NCBI GenBank assembly: GCA_026770585.1
Contig: MU646352.1
Location: 19,641-37,527 of the forward strand
DNA length: 17,887 nucleotides
Reading direction: 5' to 3'
Origin: Baffinella frigidus
Lineage: Eukaryota; Cryptophyceae; Cryptomonadales; Baffinellaceae
A program made the position numbers and the translations under genes. This document shows, piece by piece, positions 9,501 to 13,771 of this stretch. Under the pieces are notes generated by a model. That model did not search any database. It saw only the letters and a list, made by a program, of their open reading frames with translations, and was not told the DNA's origin. How positions within the stretch are numbered: position 1 is the first letter of the stretch; each line of letters opens with the position of its first letter.

Positions 9501-9868
9501 ACCGCGGCGGACCACCGCAGGACCATGCAGCGCCGCCCGCGTGGCATGCGGAGGGTCAGAGGGCGCAGCGGCCCGCGCAACGCTCGCCGGACCGACCCGC
9601 CGCAGAAGCGCCACGGAGGGGAGGCACGATGCTCGAAGAAGCCCGCATCGCCGCCCGCGCTCCCTCTTCATCCCCTCCTCTCACTACAGCAAACCATCCC
9701 GGCCCCGCAAGCCAAGGACCTTCGCCAAGCCCCGGGCTTGCTGAATCTTCGCAGTTATCGCGCTTGGCAGGAGGGGTGCGGGGGGCAGCAACGACGCCTC
9801 CTCGTTCGGGGCGGGGATCTCTCAAGCCGCCTCCACGGAATGCCGCCATGCCCATCTATCATGCCTAG
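440..9868 (+). CDS. Myosin heavy chain, 3' part of gene (15 exons, 5' end outside window)
   Basis: Actin-based ATP-driven motor. Inferred exons are 440-506, 1049-1518, 1884-1993, 2294-2385, 2828-2920, 3505-3613, 4286-4380, 4788-4936, 5317-5386, 5690-6434, 6521-6554, 6981-7065, 7563-7649, 8401-8469 and 9134-9868. All junction phases agree and together give about 1002 residues before the TAG. Myosin hallmarks in order: HYAGAVLYSSAGFVDANRD; LIDLLAASRSPFLRALF; a long loop 2; SQTSPHFVR joined to CINPNERRDA; HQLRCGGVLDAVHVTRAGFP; RYPYSDLLARFHFLAP; FRIGKTKVFLRHH; one IQ motif (IQHAWKGNVARR); an E/R-rich helix; a Pro/Ser/Gly tail. The N-terminal motor (P-loop, switches) is not in the window. Introns are 86-750 bases and carry telomere-like tracts, minisatellites and truncated exon copies. 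The myosin class cannot be assigned. The family call is firm; individual tail exons are less so. Confidence 0.88.
515..541. repeat. CTT microsatellite
   Basis: Run of cttcttctt just after the donor at 507, inside the first intron (507-1048). Confidence 0.85.
641..736. repeat. Three ~35-bp units in first intron
   Basis: Units starting ttctgctgtt/ttctgatgtt at 641, 675 and 712, each continuing into tttcNtccatttcgact. The intron otherwise shows only a pyrimidine-rich 3' half (960-1040) with a good branch candidate, gtctaac. Confidence 0.75.
1049..1518 (+). CDS. Myosin exon: pre-loop 2 helix, very long loop 2, strut/actin-binding helix
   Basis: Starts after gagcag in phase 0 with PALIDLLAASRSPFLRALF, the usual lead-in to loop 2. 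About 110 residues of Gly/Arg/Ser/Pro-rich sequence follow, including GLGAGRGAGRKSGRS. The frame then returns to conserved motor, FESVSSQFQSQLQSLIGTLS and QTSPHFVR. It ends in phase 2 at CG|GTGCCA (donor 1519). Ordinary myosin loop 2 is roughly 15-40 residues, so this one is unusually long. The exon start could be 3 bases earlier (gtgag|CAG) without changing the frame. Confidence 0.85.
1884..1993 (+). CDS. Myosin exon: SH1-helix region
   Basis: Acceptor gtggatggcag; the first base completes Arg, then CINPNERRDASLLDASACLH and QLRCGGVLDAVHVTRA. This matches the myosin RCIKPN...QLRxxGVLExxRIxRxG segment. Ends in phase 1 at G|GTGCGG. Confidence 0.9.
2011..2120. repeat. 10-bp minisatellite (GGTGCTTGAC), 11 units
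   Basis: Eleven head-to-tail decamers around the consensus gcttgacggt in the intron between the SH1-helix exon and the converter exon. Six to seven units are near identical. Confidence 0.92.
2191..2236 (+). repeat. Truncated copy of the converter exon (acceptor retained)
   Basis: gcgcag then GG-TTC-CCG...; in the phase of the real exon it reads GFPSLYPYKHLLTR and stops resembling the exon at GCGCG|GGTGTG. The real exon 100 bases downstream reads GFPSRYPYSDLLARF. Phase is compatible, so an alternative exon is possible, but it lacks RFHFLAP. Confidence 0.7.
2294..2385 (+). CDS. Myosin exon: converter entry (GFPSRYPYSDLLARFHFLAP)
   Basis: Acceptor ctacccgcag; the phase 1 join gives G-FPSRYPYSDLLARFHFLAP, close to the myosin GFPxRxxYxxFxxRFxxLAP block. 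Ends phase 0 at GATCAG|GTCCTC. A shorter copy of its first part lies about 100 bases upstream. Confidence 0.87.
2508..2526 (+). repeat. Copy of the converter-exon donor region
   Basis: tgtgatcaggtccc repeats the exon-end/donor sequence tctgatcaggtcct found at 2377-2390, about 130 bases into the intron. The intron 2386-2827 otherwise contains a T run near 2618 and the MITE-like end at 2741. Confidence 0.5.
2741..2786. mobile_element. Relic end of a TACAGGGG-family MITE-like element
   Basis: tatggtcctaggggggtgcgcttcccgtgagataaatgcccc matches, with changes, the right end of the element at 10972-11207 (gtcctagggggcgttttctgatgagagagatacccc). No matching left end seen. Confidence 0.45.
2828..2920 (+). 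CDS. Myosin exon: end of converter (RIGKTKVFLR)
   Basis: Acceptor cgcctccccag, phase 0, reading DKARAVLVSPLVNLSQELF then RIGKTKVFLRHH, the near-invariant myosin GKTKVF motif. Donor CAC|GTCCGT. A degenerate telomere-like tract begins about 15 bases into the next intron. Confidence 0.92.
2935..3172. repeat. Degenerate CCCTAAA telomere-like tract (intron 2921-3504)
   Basis: About 30 heptamer-like units with many variants (ccctgaa, ccttaac, cccaaaa). The rest of this intron, 3173-3504, is AT-richer than its surroundings and holds no recognisable feature. Confidence 0.92.
3505..3613 (+). CDS. Myosin exon: lever arm start with IQ motif
   Basis: Acceptor ctcacgcag, phase 0. Reads VIERLEGARAQFLAASVE then CIQHAWKGNVARRVHARL, a perfect IQxxx(R/K)GxxxR calmodulin/light-chain binding motif. 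Ends phase 1 at CTCG|GTCCGT. Confidence 0.88.
3806..3875 (+). repeat. Copy of the 3' part of the IQ exon, with donor and internal 22-bp duplication
   Basis: gagcctggaaagcccacgtcgcccgc matches the IQ exon (atgcctggaaaggcaacgtcgcccgc). In frame it would read RAWKAHVARFHARLAM, but a TGA lies just upstream. It ends gcccgcctca|gtccgtg like the real donor. gcttccatgcccgcct occurs twice 22 bases apart (3831, 3853). Confidence 0.75.
3889..3957. repeat. Telomere-like tract, TTTAGGG orientation on + strand
   Basis: Degenerate tttcaggg/ttgaggg/tttaggg units. Unlike the other tracts in this gene it carries the G-rich strand on the sense side. It lies between copies of the agtccgt donor context (3870 and 3961). 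Confidence 0.88.
4197..4297 (+). repeat. Direct repeat of an exon start bracketing a telomere-like tract
   Basis: gcagccgcggggtttc occurs at 4197-4212 and again at 4282-4297, the latter being acceptor plus start of the second neck exon. Between them (4216-4281) is an almost pure CCCTAAA-like tract. The first copy has the better pyrimidine-rich context. Confidence 0.9.
4286..4380 (+). CDS. Myosin exon: second neck helix
   Basis: Acceptor cctaagcag directly follows a telomere-like tract. The phase 1 join gives AAGFLARVVSARQLRRAFVR and then EEMARRAEVARL. Basic helix with an IQ-like GFLAR core but no Ile-Gln. Ends phase 0 at CTG|GTGACT. Confidence 0.75.
4546..4760. repeat. Dispersed GTATCAACAY repeats
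   Basis: gtatcaacat or close variants begin at 4546, 4566, 4590, 4616, 4632, 4650 and 4751, several followed by atctg. All sit in the intron 4381-4787. Confidence 0.75.
4667..4710 (+). repeat. Truncated upstream copy of the charged-helix exon
   Basis: ctctctggtggcag|cagaaggaggcacgac parallels ccctctgatggcag|gagaaggaggcgcgag at the real exon. Same phase, reading QKEARQWAE, with similarity fading after about 30 bases. Confidence 0.75.
4788..4936 (+). CDS. Myosin exon: highly charged E/R/K helix
   Basis: Acceptor tctgatggcag, phase 0. Fifty residues almost wholly Glu, Arg, Lys, Ala and Asp, starting EKEAREKAEAAERARR. The i/i+4 charge pattern suggests a stable single alpha helix extending the lever, or a short coiled coil. 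Ends phase 2 at TCAAG|GTGCTT. Confidence 0.8.
5101..5168. repeat. Exact 17-mer repeated three times
   Basis: cgaactagcgctctcgg begins at 5101, 5120 and 5152 in the intron 4937-5316. Each holds the palindrome agcgct. Function unknown. Confidence 0.85.
5317..5386 (+). CDS. Myosin exon: short tail helix (tentative)
   Basis: Reads LEAAADPDAAGLRRAENFVN then SAQ. Phase 2 in and phase 0 out match the neighbours, and the donor is CCCAG|GTGCCC. The acceptor (ggtgagaag) lacks a pyrimidine tract, so the left limit is uncertain. Confidence 0.55.
5690..6434 (+). CDS. Myosin exon: long Pro/Ser/Gly-rich tail
   Basis: Acceptor ctctgcggcag, phase 0. About 248 codons open in one frame: REKEKRLLQLHARQ, then Pro/Ser-rich sequence (SPTSPAPGSPVSLCSPSS, a run of five Pro) and a Gly-rich half with a poly-Gly stretch. 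Ends GAGCAAG|GTATCC in phase 1. Probably disordered; SP-type phosphorylation sites are plentiful. Length and phase fit support it more than homology. Confidence 0.7.
6443..6519. repeat. Telomere-like tract making up almost all of intron 6435-6520
   Basis: The 86-base intron is gtatccag followed by CCCTAAA-like units right up to the acceptor gaaaccag. There is no other pyrimidine tract, so the repeat itself must serve as branch-point and acceptor context. Confidence 0.88.
6521..6554 (+). CDS. Myosin micro-exon in tail
   Basis: A 34-base exon between the telomere-like acceptor cgaaaccag and the donor GAGGG|GTACGA. Reads MKILTKMMAEG. Phase 1 in, phase 2 out, which fits both neighbours exactly. 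Confidence 0.6.
6638..6683. repeat. 23-bp exact tandem duplication ending in AGGT
   Basis: gtggcgttgctcctgaacca plus ggt is present twice head to tail (6638-6660, 6661-6683), in the intron 6555-6980. Confidence 0.92.
6938..6979. repeat. Short telomere-like tract at an acceptor
   Basis: ccttaatccttaaccctaaa...ccctaaacaag runs into the exon starting 6981. The remaining intron (6684-6937) has no recognised feature apart from TTTCGAAA-type repeats at 6797-6842. Confidence 0.85.
6981..7065 (+). CDS. Myosin exon: tail helix
   Basis: Acceptor ccctaaacaag at the end of a telomere-like tract. Reads FHEDMSYLTTKLDMEASKL then SRESSARAR, with heptad-like hydrophobic spacing. Phase 2 in, phase 0 out at CCCGG|GTCTCG. 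Confidence 0.65.
7088..7165. repeat. Three ~34-bp units in intron 7066-7562
   Basis: cagtcggacaaaacYtcacgcccta at 7088 and 7122; a shorter degenerate cagtcgagacaaccccc unit at 7154. Confidence 0.7.
7255..7330 (+). repeat. Upstream copy 1 of the AEARVREL exon
   Basis: ggaggtcccgaatgtggtgttggcag|gcggaggcacgtgtgcgagagctg nearly matches 7537-7592. From 7293 it reads AEARVRELGARSS in the same phase as the real exon. Similarity covers about 30 bases of intron as well as exon start. Confidence 0.85.
7448..7500 (+). repeat. Upstream copy 2 of the AEARVREL exon
   Basis: atgtgttggttgcag|gcggagacacgggcttgtgaa; from 7463 it reads AETRACERTYGHEEW then a stop. More degenerate than copy 1. Same acceptor and phase. 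Confidence 0.7.
7563..7649 (+). CDS. Myosin exon: tail helix, last of a triplicated exon set
   Basis: Acceptor tggtgttggcag. Reads AEARVRELEAHLGELCRAVF then LANSDGPVE, donor GAG|GTACGG. It is 29 whole codons, phase 0 on both sides. Two truncated copies of its 5' end lie 100 and 270 bases upstream. This is the only copy with a clean donor. Confidence 0.7.
8142..8270 (+). repeat. Degenerate copies of the ILEREHARLA exon start
   Basis: atggcag|acactggaaggtgcgaggtgtg (exon-like from 8149) and gatcgaag|atactggaacatgagaaatgcgcggctgag (from 8241) resemble gatggcag|atactggaacgggagcatgcgcggctg at 8393-8428. Further tgatggcagatg acceptor-only copies occur at 8084 and 8352. The intron is 7650-8400. Confidence 0.7.
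8401..8469 (+). CDS. Myosin exon: short tail exon, last of a repeated set
   Basis: Acceptor tcttgatggcag. Reads ILEREHARLAFCARQ then TPPGHALQ, donor CAG|GTGCCC; 23 codons, phase 0 on both sides. Degenerate copies of the same start lie at about 8149 and 8241. Confidence 0.62.
8616..8768. mobile_element. 153-bp MITE-like element with 43-bp terminal inverted repeats
   Basis: Left arm 8616-8658 (TAACGTCGTGAAAACCGGGT...) and the reverse complement of 8726-8768 (TAACGTCCTGCAAACCGGGT...) agree at 38 of 43 positions. Ends TA...TA, as expected for a TA-target (Tc1/mariner-type) nonautonomous element. No coding capacity. Sits in myosin intron 8470-9133. Confidence 0.85.
8897..8912. repeat. 16-base perfect palindrome
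   Basis: cccctcatttgagggg; 7-base arms with a 2-base centre plus end pairs. A related ccctccatttgagag lies at 8848. Hairpin potential only. Confidence 0.6.
9092..9135. repeat. 22-bp exact tandem duplication spanning the last acceptor of the myosin gene
   Basis: aaagcggctttcgctcccag plus gt occurs at 9092-9113 and 9114-9135. Each unit carries a potential acceptor ctcccag|gt, so two identical 3' splice sites stand 22 bases apart; use of the upstream one would add 22 bases and shift frame. Confidence 0.95.
9134..9868 (+). CDS. Myosin terminal exon: Pro/Ser-rich C-terminus with three 19-residue repeats
   Basis: Acceptor ttcgctcccag, phase 0, 244 codons then TAG. Residues 23-41, 49-67 and 69-86 of this exon are imperfect repeats of the type GxPISRxxPSATSSPDRSA, each with SSPDR. 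The rest is Pro/Gly/Ala-rich and ends MPIYHA. Low complexity limits certainty, but the frame is open for 735 bases and the phase fits the previous exon. No clear polyadenylation signal was recognised after the stop. Confidence 0.62.
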   Translation: MTEACSAAISLGLHIHLLSAAAGRPISRAIPSATSSPDRSASMPDGTVGSPISRTAPSATSSPDRSAAGRPITRAPPSSPSSPDRAHPGVPGAGTPGGGRAHPGAHPGGGKPPSPAVTRPPVYRGGPPQDHAAPPAWHAEGQRAQRPAQRSPDRPAAEAPRRGGTMLEEARIAARAPSSSPPLTTANHPGPASQGPSPSPGLAESSQLSRLAGGVRGAATTPPRSGRGSLKPPPRNAAMPIYHA

Positions 9869-10631
9869 CCGCGAGGGGGTCAACCCTCGGAATGAAATGC
9901 GTGTATATGTACCCCGCCTTGCACCGCCCTCAGCCCGGGGCCGCATCGTAAAACCTGTAGAGGTGGTCCTGTCTAGATCCTGCTTGCTAAACACCCTCCC
10001 ACGCAGCGGGCCGCTTCCGTGAGGAAAACAGTGACATGTAGTCCTACTGTGCACATGATGTAGACCGAGGGGGGCGAGGCGGGTTTCGGGCTACAGGGGC
10101 ACCTCGCTCATATGAAAGCGCCTCCTCCTAGGACCCTACAGTAGGCCTATTCCCAGGGCCCTACGGCGGTCTCGGGGGGGGGGGGTTCTTATGAGCACAG
10201 AGGTACCCCTGTACGCGGCGCTCCATCTCGGGTGATCACTCGGAAGCACAGACCAGGGTCGCTTCTTCGGCTGACATAATTCCAGAGCCTCACAGCGGGT
10301 TCCGAGGCGATGTCGTGAACTACCCATAGGTGGATGGGACCCTACATGTATGGTAGGCAATTCGTAGGGATTGTTCCTACGGATATCCCAACCGATTCTC
10401 GTGGCTCGGCCACCGAAAATCCTTTGTAGCCCACTGTGTGGATGTGCAGACGCCAGGGTGGAACCGTGTGAGGTCAAAACCTGTTCAATCAGATGTTGCC
10501 TCCGGGTACATGTTATGCGGCGCGTTTGGCACCCTGCGCCGCCCTCCTGTCCATCCCAGCGCAGCTCTCCATCCCAGAGAAGCTCTACAATAATCCTCCC
10601 GCAGCGATGCCGCGAAGGGCCGTCCGCTTAC
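9869..10631. other. Region after the myosin stop, 3' of both converging genes
   Basis: Holds the 3' flank of the myosin gene, the element at 10092-10213 and MITE-like vocabulary near 10328-10382 (gggaccctac, tggtaggcaa). The minus-strand gene may continue here, but no further exon could be defended. No clear polyadenylation signal was recognised. Confidence 0.4.
10092..10213. mobile_element. 122-bp MITE-like element, TACAGGGG family
   Basis: Begins tacaggggcacctcgctcatatgaaa; the reverse complement of its right end is tacaggggtacctctgtgctcataagaa. Ends TACAGGGG...CCCCTGTA. The interior has ctaggaccctac and agggccctac palindromes. No coding capacity. Confidence 0.8.
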
Positions 10632-12584
10632 CAGCTCTCGTTGGCCCCGGCGGAGGGGACGACGAAGATGCTGCGGGGGAAACGTGTGTCAGTGTCGAAC
10701 CCGCGTGTGCACACCGCCCGCGAGGTGCATCAGCATCAAGCGCCCCCCTCAAGTGAGCTGCTCCCTCCCTCTCTATCTTCATGTCTCTCTCTCGCACACC
10801 CTGTCCCTGCCCCTACCCCTGTCCCTGTCCCTGCCCCGATCCATATCCCTCTTCCTCGCCCTCTCCATCTCCCGCTACGGAACACGTGTGACTTCAAGTC
10901 ATGGGAGAAGCTGGTAAAAAGCGAGGTTACTGGGACGGAACAAGGCCGCGCGAGACACACGGAGAGAATCCTTCAGGGGTACCTCGCTCAGAAGAAAACG
11001 CCAACCCCCTAGGACCACCATAGGGCCCTAGGCCTAGGCATTGGCAAAGGCACATTCTTACTGTAGGGGTACCTCGCTCATGAGAAAACGCCCACCCCCT
11101 AGACCACCATAGGGCCCTGGGCATAGGCAGAGGCATGTAGGGTCCTAGGGGGAGACGTTTTGTAGGGTCCTAGGGGGCGTTTTCTGATGAGAGAGATACC
11201 CCTGTAAGCCCCCAAGCATCAACCCGGGAAAGGGCGTCGGGGCGCATACCCCTGGATCTGGTTGACACCCATCTCGTGTTCCACGCCCTCGGGCATGCAC
11301 ACGTACCCCTCCCCAAAGTTGCAGGGGTAGATGCCTGGTTTAGGATTGGGGTTTAGGGTTTAGGGTTTAGGGTTCAGATTTTAGGGTTGAGGGTTGAGGG
11401 TGTAGGGTTTAGGGTTCAGGGTTTAGGGTTCAGGGTTTAGGGTGTAGGGTTTAGGGCGTATGCCCGGGTTGGAAGAAGACTGCTGGCCGGCGAAGAAATG
11501 GGTGCCGTCGTGCCCAAAGTCGTTGTCGATGGGAATCTGCTCGCGTCAACCCAGCTGTTAGCAGCCAAGATGCGCCCGCCCGCCTTGCCATTCGCTGTGG
11601 GGTGCCGATTCATGAGCATGAGATCTTGGCGAGCGGGCGCCTCCGGGCTGCTCGAGTCAACCCAACGCCATCTGTCAACTTGCGTATCAACATCCTAACT
11701 CTTCCGCAGGTTGTCAATATCCGAACTCGTCCTGATCACACAACCCACAATGCACCACCACCTCAAACAGCTGGATGATGGAGCTCATGAAACGCAGAAA
11801 CTGCAACCAAGTGTTCCATGAAGTGGCGAGTAGCCTATTACGCTCCTACGCCATTACGTAGGTGCCTACGACCTTCTCGGGGTCGAATGTGACCTCCTCG
11901 CCACTTATGTCGAGGAGACAGTGGCGAGCGCGGATTGCGAGACCCCGTCTGTGCGGGTGCTCAACTGAGATAGGCGACTTGCCGCGGCAAGTCGCCAACC
12001 GAAACACACCAACCCACCACCACGATCTACCCCATGCAGGACTAGCAGCACTGTCTTGCTGGAAAGACCCTGATCTCGTAAGCCAACACCATCTTCTAAC
12101 AGCTGAACTGTTCCTCAGGTTCTCAATATCCGAACTGCTCCGCATCTCACAACCACACTGCACCACCCCCTCACACAGGATGAATGTCAGCGCGCCCAGC
12201 TGAAGGGGATCATGGCACGCAGAACCTGTACCCTTCGAGCTCATGAAACGCATAACCTGCACCCAAGCCTCATGTTCTATAAACGTAACAGCTAGCTCTT
12301 GACAGTGGCGCGGATTGCGAGACCCCCGTCTGTGCTGCGGAGTGCTTAACCGAGATAGGTGGAAGGGGAAGTGGCCAACCAAAACTCACTAGGATGCGCA
12401 TGCTTCAGGACTACAGCGGCACTGTCTTGCTGCAGGGAGCAGCCCTCCGCGTGTGGGAGGGTGTGTTACCGTCCACAAGCAGGACACTCCCTACAGGTCA
12501 TGCGGTGCCGTGGCTGGCTGAGGGATGCGTGGCAGGGTGGGTTACCGTCCACAAGGTCTGCATCAGCTTGGAGAGCATGGTTGC
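10632..12584 (-). CDS. Unrecognised minus-strand gene, at least seven small exons
   Basis: Inferred exons in transcript order: 12584-12546, 12429-12390, 11964-11873, 11536-11464, 11334-11224, 10929-10884, 10670-10632. Every junction phase agrees. Segments include ATMLSKLMQTLWT, QDSAAVVLKHAHP, LDISGEEVTFDPEK, IPIDNDFGHDGTHFFAGQQS, YPCNFGEGYVCMPEGVEHEM, SLFTSFSHDLKSH and IFVVPSAGANES. I do not recognise the family. Several introns have branch-like CTAAC or CTCAG contexts on this strand. One intron is telomere-like repeat on the sense strand and has a GC donor. The start may be the ATG at 12578-12576 (context ACCATG). It is divergent from the esterase gene. The 3' end was not found. Confidence 0.55.
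10972..11207. mobile_element. 236-bp composite of TACAGGGG-family MITE-like ends
   Basis: Left end ttcaggggtacctcgctcagaagaaaacgcc at 10972, a second left end taggggtacctcgctcatgagaaaacgcc at about 11064, and one right end whose reverse complement is ttacaggggtatctctctcatcagaaaacgcc. The second half also has a ~25-bp duplication of gtagggtcctaggggg. Looks like one copy nested in or partly duplicated within another. Lies in an intron of the minus-strand gene. Confidence 0.82.
11224..11334 (-). CDS. Minus-strand exon IYPCNFGEGYVCMPEG
   Basis: Acceptor ctaaaccag at the end of the sense-oriented CCCTAAA tract. Reads IYPCNFGEGYVCMPEGVEHE then MGVNQIQGYAPRRPFPG. Ends phase 1 at CCGG|GTTGAT. Two Cys and an acidic middle; no known motif. 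Confidence 0.65.
11341..11457. repeat. TTTAGGG-type tract (CCCTAAA on the minus, coding strand)
   Basis: About 16 heptamer-like units filling the minus-strand intron 11463-11335. Its orientation is opposite to most tracts in the window, matching the opposite gene strand. Confidence 0.92.
11464..11536 (-). CDS. Minus-strand exon IPIDNDFGHDGTHFF
   Basis: Acceptor gctaacagctgggttgacgc-gagcag on the minus strand has a good branch candidate (gctaac). Reads IPIDNDFGHDGTHFFAGQQS then SSNPG, ending phase 1 at CCGG|GCATAC, a GC donor. The best-supported exon of this gene together with 11224-11334. Confidence 0.65.
11595..11660 (+). pseudogene. Truncated copy of the esterase-gene 5' end
   Basis: ggggtgccgattcatgagcatgagatcttggcgagcgggcgcctccgggctgctcg nearly matches 12911-12969. 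It reads MSMRSWRAGASGLL, then diverges to ESTQRHLSTCVSTS and a stop. About 15 bases of upstream sequence are shared. It sits in a minus-strand intron, 1.3 kb from the parent. Confidence 0.85.
11873..11964 (-). CDS. Minus-strand exon LAIRARHCLLDISGEEVTFDPEK
   Basis: Acceptor gcctatctcag; phase 1 in, phase 0 out at GAGAAG|GTCGTA. A decayed copy of the same sequence lies about 370 bases upstream in transcript order (around 12345). Confidence 0.5.
11973..11996. repeat. 24-bp perfect palindrome
   Basis: ggcgacttgccg followed by its exact reverse complement cggcaagtcgcc. It sits just upstream (transcript sense) of the acceptor of the minus exon 11964-11873, and is absent from the paralogous unit near 12360. 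Confidence 0.9.
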
Positions 12585-12925
12585 CTGCACACGCGGGCAG
12601 AGCACACCAGGGTCAGAGCGCAGGGACGCTGGGGCTGGGCGTCGGGGCTGGGCGCAGGGCAAGCGTTTGCTCCCGCTGAGCCGCCCCGTTCCCAAAGTGG
12701 CAGCTTACTCCATTTGATTCCAGCGCGAACACCTCGGTGCCATCAAGCAGTGCCCCGCGCGCTCACTGGCCCCCTTCACTCTCGCCATTACCTTTCCGGT
12801 GATAAAAACGAGAATGGCCCTTCGCGAAAAGTCAACGTGGTGGACATTTGGCAAATGTCAACAACTTTTGACGACAACCAAGCGCAAAAATAGAGTTGGC
12901 TGGTGGCGGGCGGGGCTCCGATTGA
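12585..12925. promoter_or_regulatory. Divergent 5' interval between the minus-strand and esterase genes
   Basis: About 340 bases separate the first recovered minus exon and the esterase ATG, so it should hold promoter and 5' UTR sequence for both, if both models are right. gacatttg-g-caaatgtc (12843-12859) is an inverted repeat with 8-base arms. No TATA box or Inr was recognised with confidence. Confidence 0.3.
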
Positions 12926-13771
12926 ATGAGCATGGGCTCTTGGCGAGCGGGCGCCTCCGGGCTGCTCGCCATCGTCATGTGTCTCGCAGTGTGGTCTGTG
13001 TCGCATCCGCGGGGCGGTGCGCTTTTGGAAACCAGCAACACTCTCGGTGCAAAGCTGGTAGCGGTGAAGGTGCAGGCCGCTGCCAGGAAGACCGGCACGG
13101 TACGGCACCTGCCCCTTGGAACAGGCACGAAGCTGGCGGACGGGACGGAGGCGGCGGTTGCAGTAGCGGCGGCTGTCAAGAGTGTGGCGGGTGATGGCAG
13201 CGCCGAGGGCCAGAACCTGAAAGACCCCGACATGCCGGACATGGATGCCGTCGCGAAAGTGCAGGCAGCAATGAAGGAGCAAGCGGACGCCGAGGTCGAC
13301 GATGCTGTAGCCCGCAGCAAGGCTGCGGCCACCTCCTCGTATGAACAGAGCCGTGACGCATTCATGGCTGTAGAAGCTGCGAACCCGAACGCTGCGACGG
13401 ACGGCGCTGTTGAGATTTACCCCAAGGAGGGGTCGCCCGGGCATCCTGTGGGATACGCTGTCAAGCCTACGCATTCAGCCCAACGTGCGGCCAAGGGCGC
13501 AGCTCCCAAACAGGCGCAGCAGCGCCTGGCGCGCAGCAGGCCGGCAGCAGCGGCGCCCATCTCGATGGTTCGCGCTGCCGTGCACCCGCCTGCGGCTCCC
13601 GTAGCGCGGCTTGCGAAGCGTGAGTCGCTGGCATTGGCGACGGAGCGCGAGTCGCTGGCAGCGGAGACGGCACCGGAGCTGCAGAGGGCGAGGGCGATCG
13701 TGTCGGAGGCGGCGCAGGCCGGCGCTGGGAAGACGCAGGCCCTGGAGGGCGCGGAGTCGTTCACAAAGCAG
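12926..13771 (+). CDS. Leader exon: signal peptide/anchor and Ala-rich helical stalk
   Basis: Open for 282 codons. MSMGSWRAGASG leads into a hydrophobic core LLAIVMCLAVWSV, typical of a signal peptide or type II anchor. The rest is Ala-rich and charged (VAKVQAAMKEQADAEVDD, RLAKRESLALATERESLA), so helical or stalk-like. Ends phase 0 at AAGCAG|GTACCA. Two start codons are possible, ATG 12926 and ATG 12932; the second has a G at +4. Confidence 0.72.

Larger units (their letters stand above)
11695..12440. repeat. Degenerate ~350-400 bp tandem duplication
   Basis: Landmarks recur in the same order: caatatccgaact (11711, 12125), tcatgaaacgca (11787, 12240), gcgcggattgcgagacccc (11929, 12308), caggactaSagc with actgtcttgct (12036, 12406). 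Indels are frequent. Each unit keeps one intact exon of the minus gene and a decayed version of the other. Confidence 0.8.

Noticed and set aside
10371-11012. 213-codon plus-strand open frame
   Set aside because: Its 3' half is a pyrimidine-rich VPAPTPVPVP stretch and then a MITE-like element. On the opposite strand the same region has phase-matched exons with good splice sites.
12125-12291. Plus-strand exon candidate reading VLNIRTAPHLTTTLHH and ECQRAQLKGIMARR, with a CTAAC branch-like site and cag acceptor
   Set aside because: No downstream exon or gene context on this strand, and the paralogous unit at 11709 hits a stop quickly. Kept only as a doubt about which strand is transcribed here.
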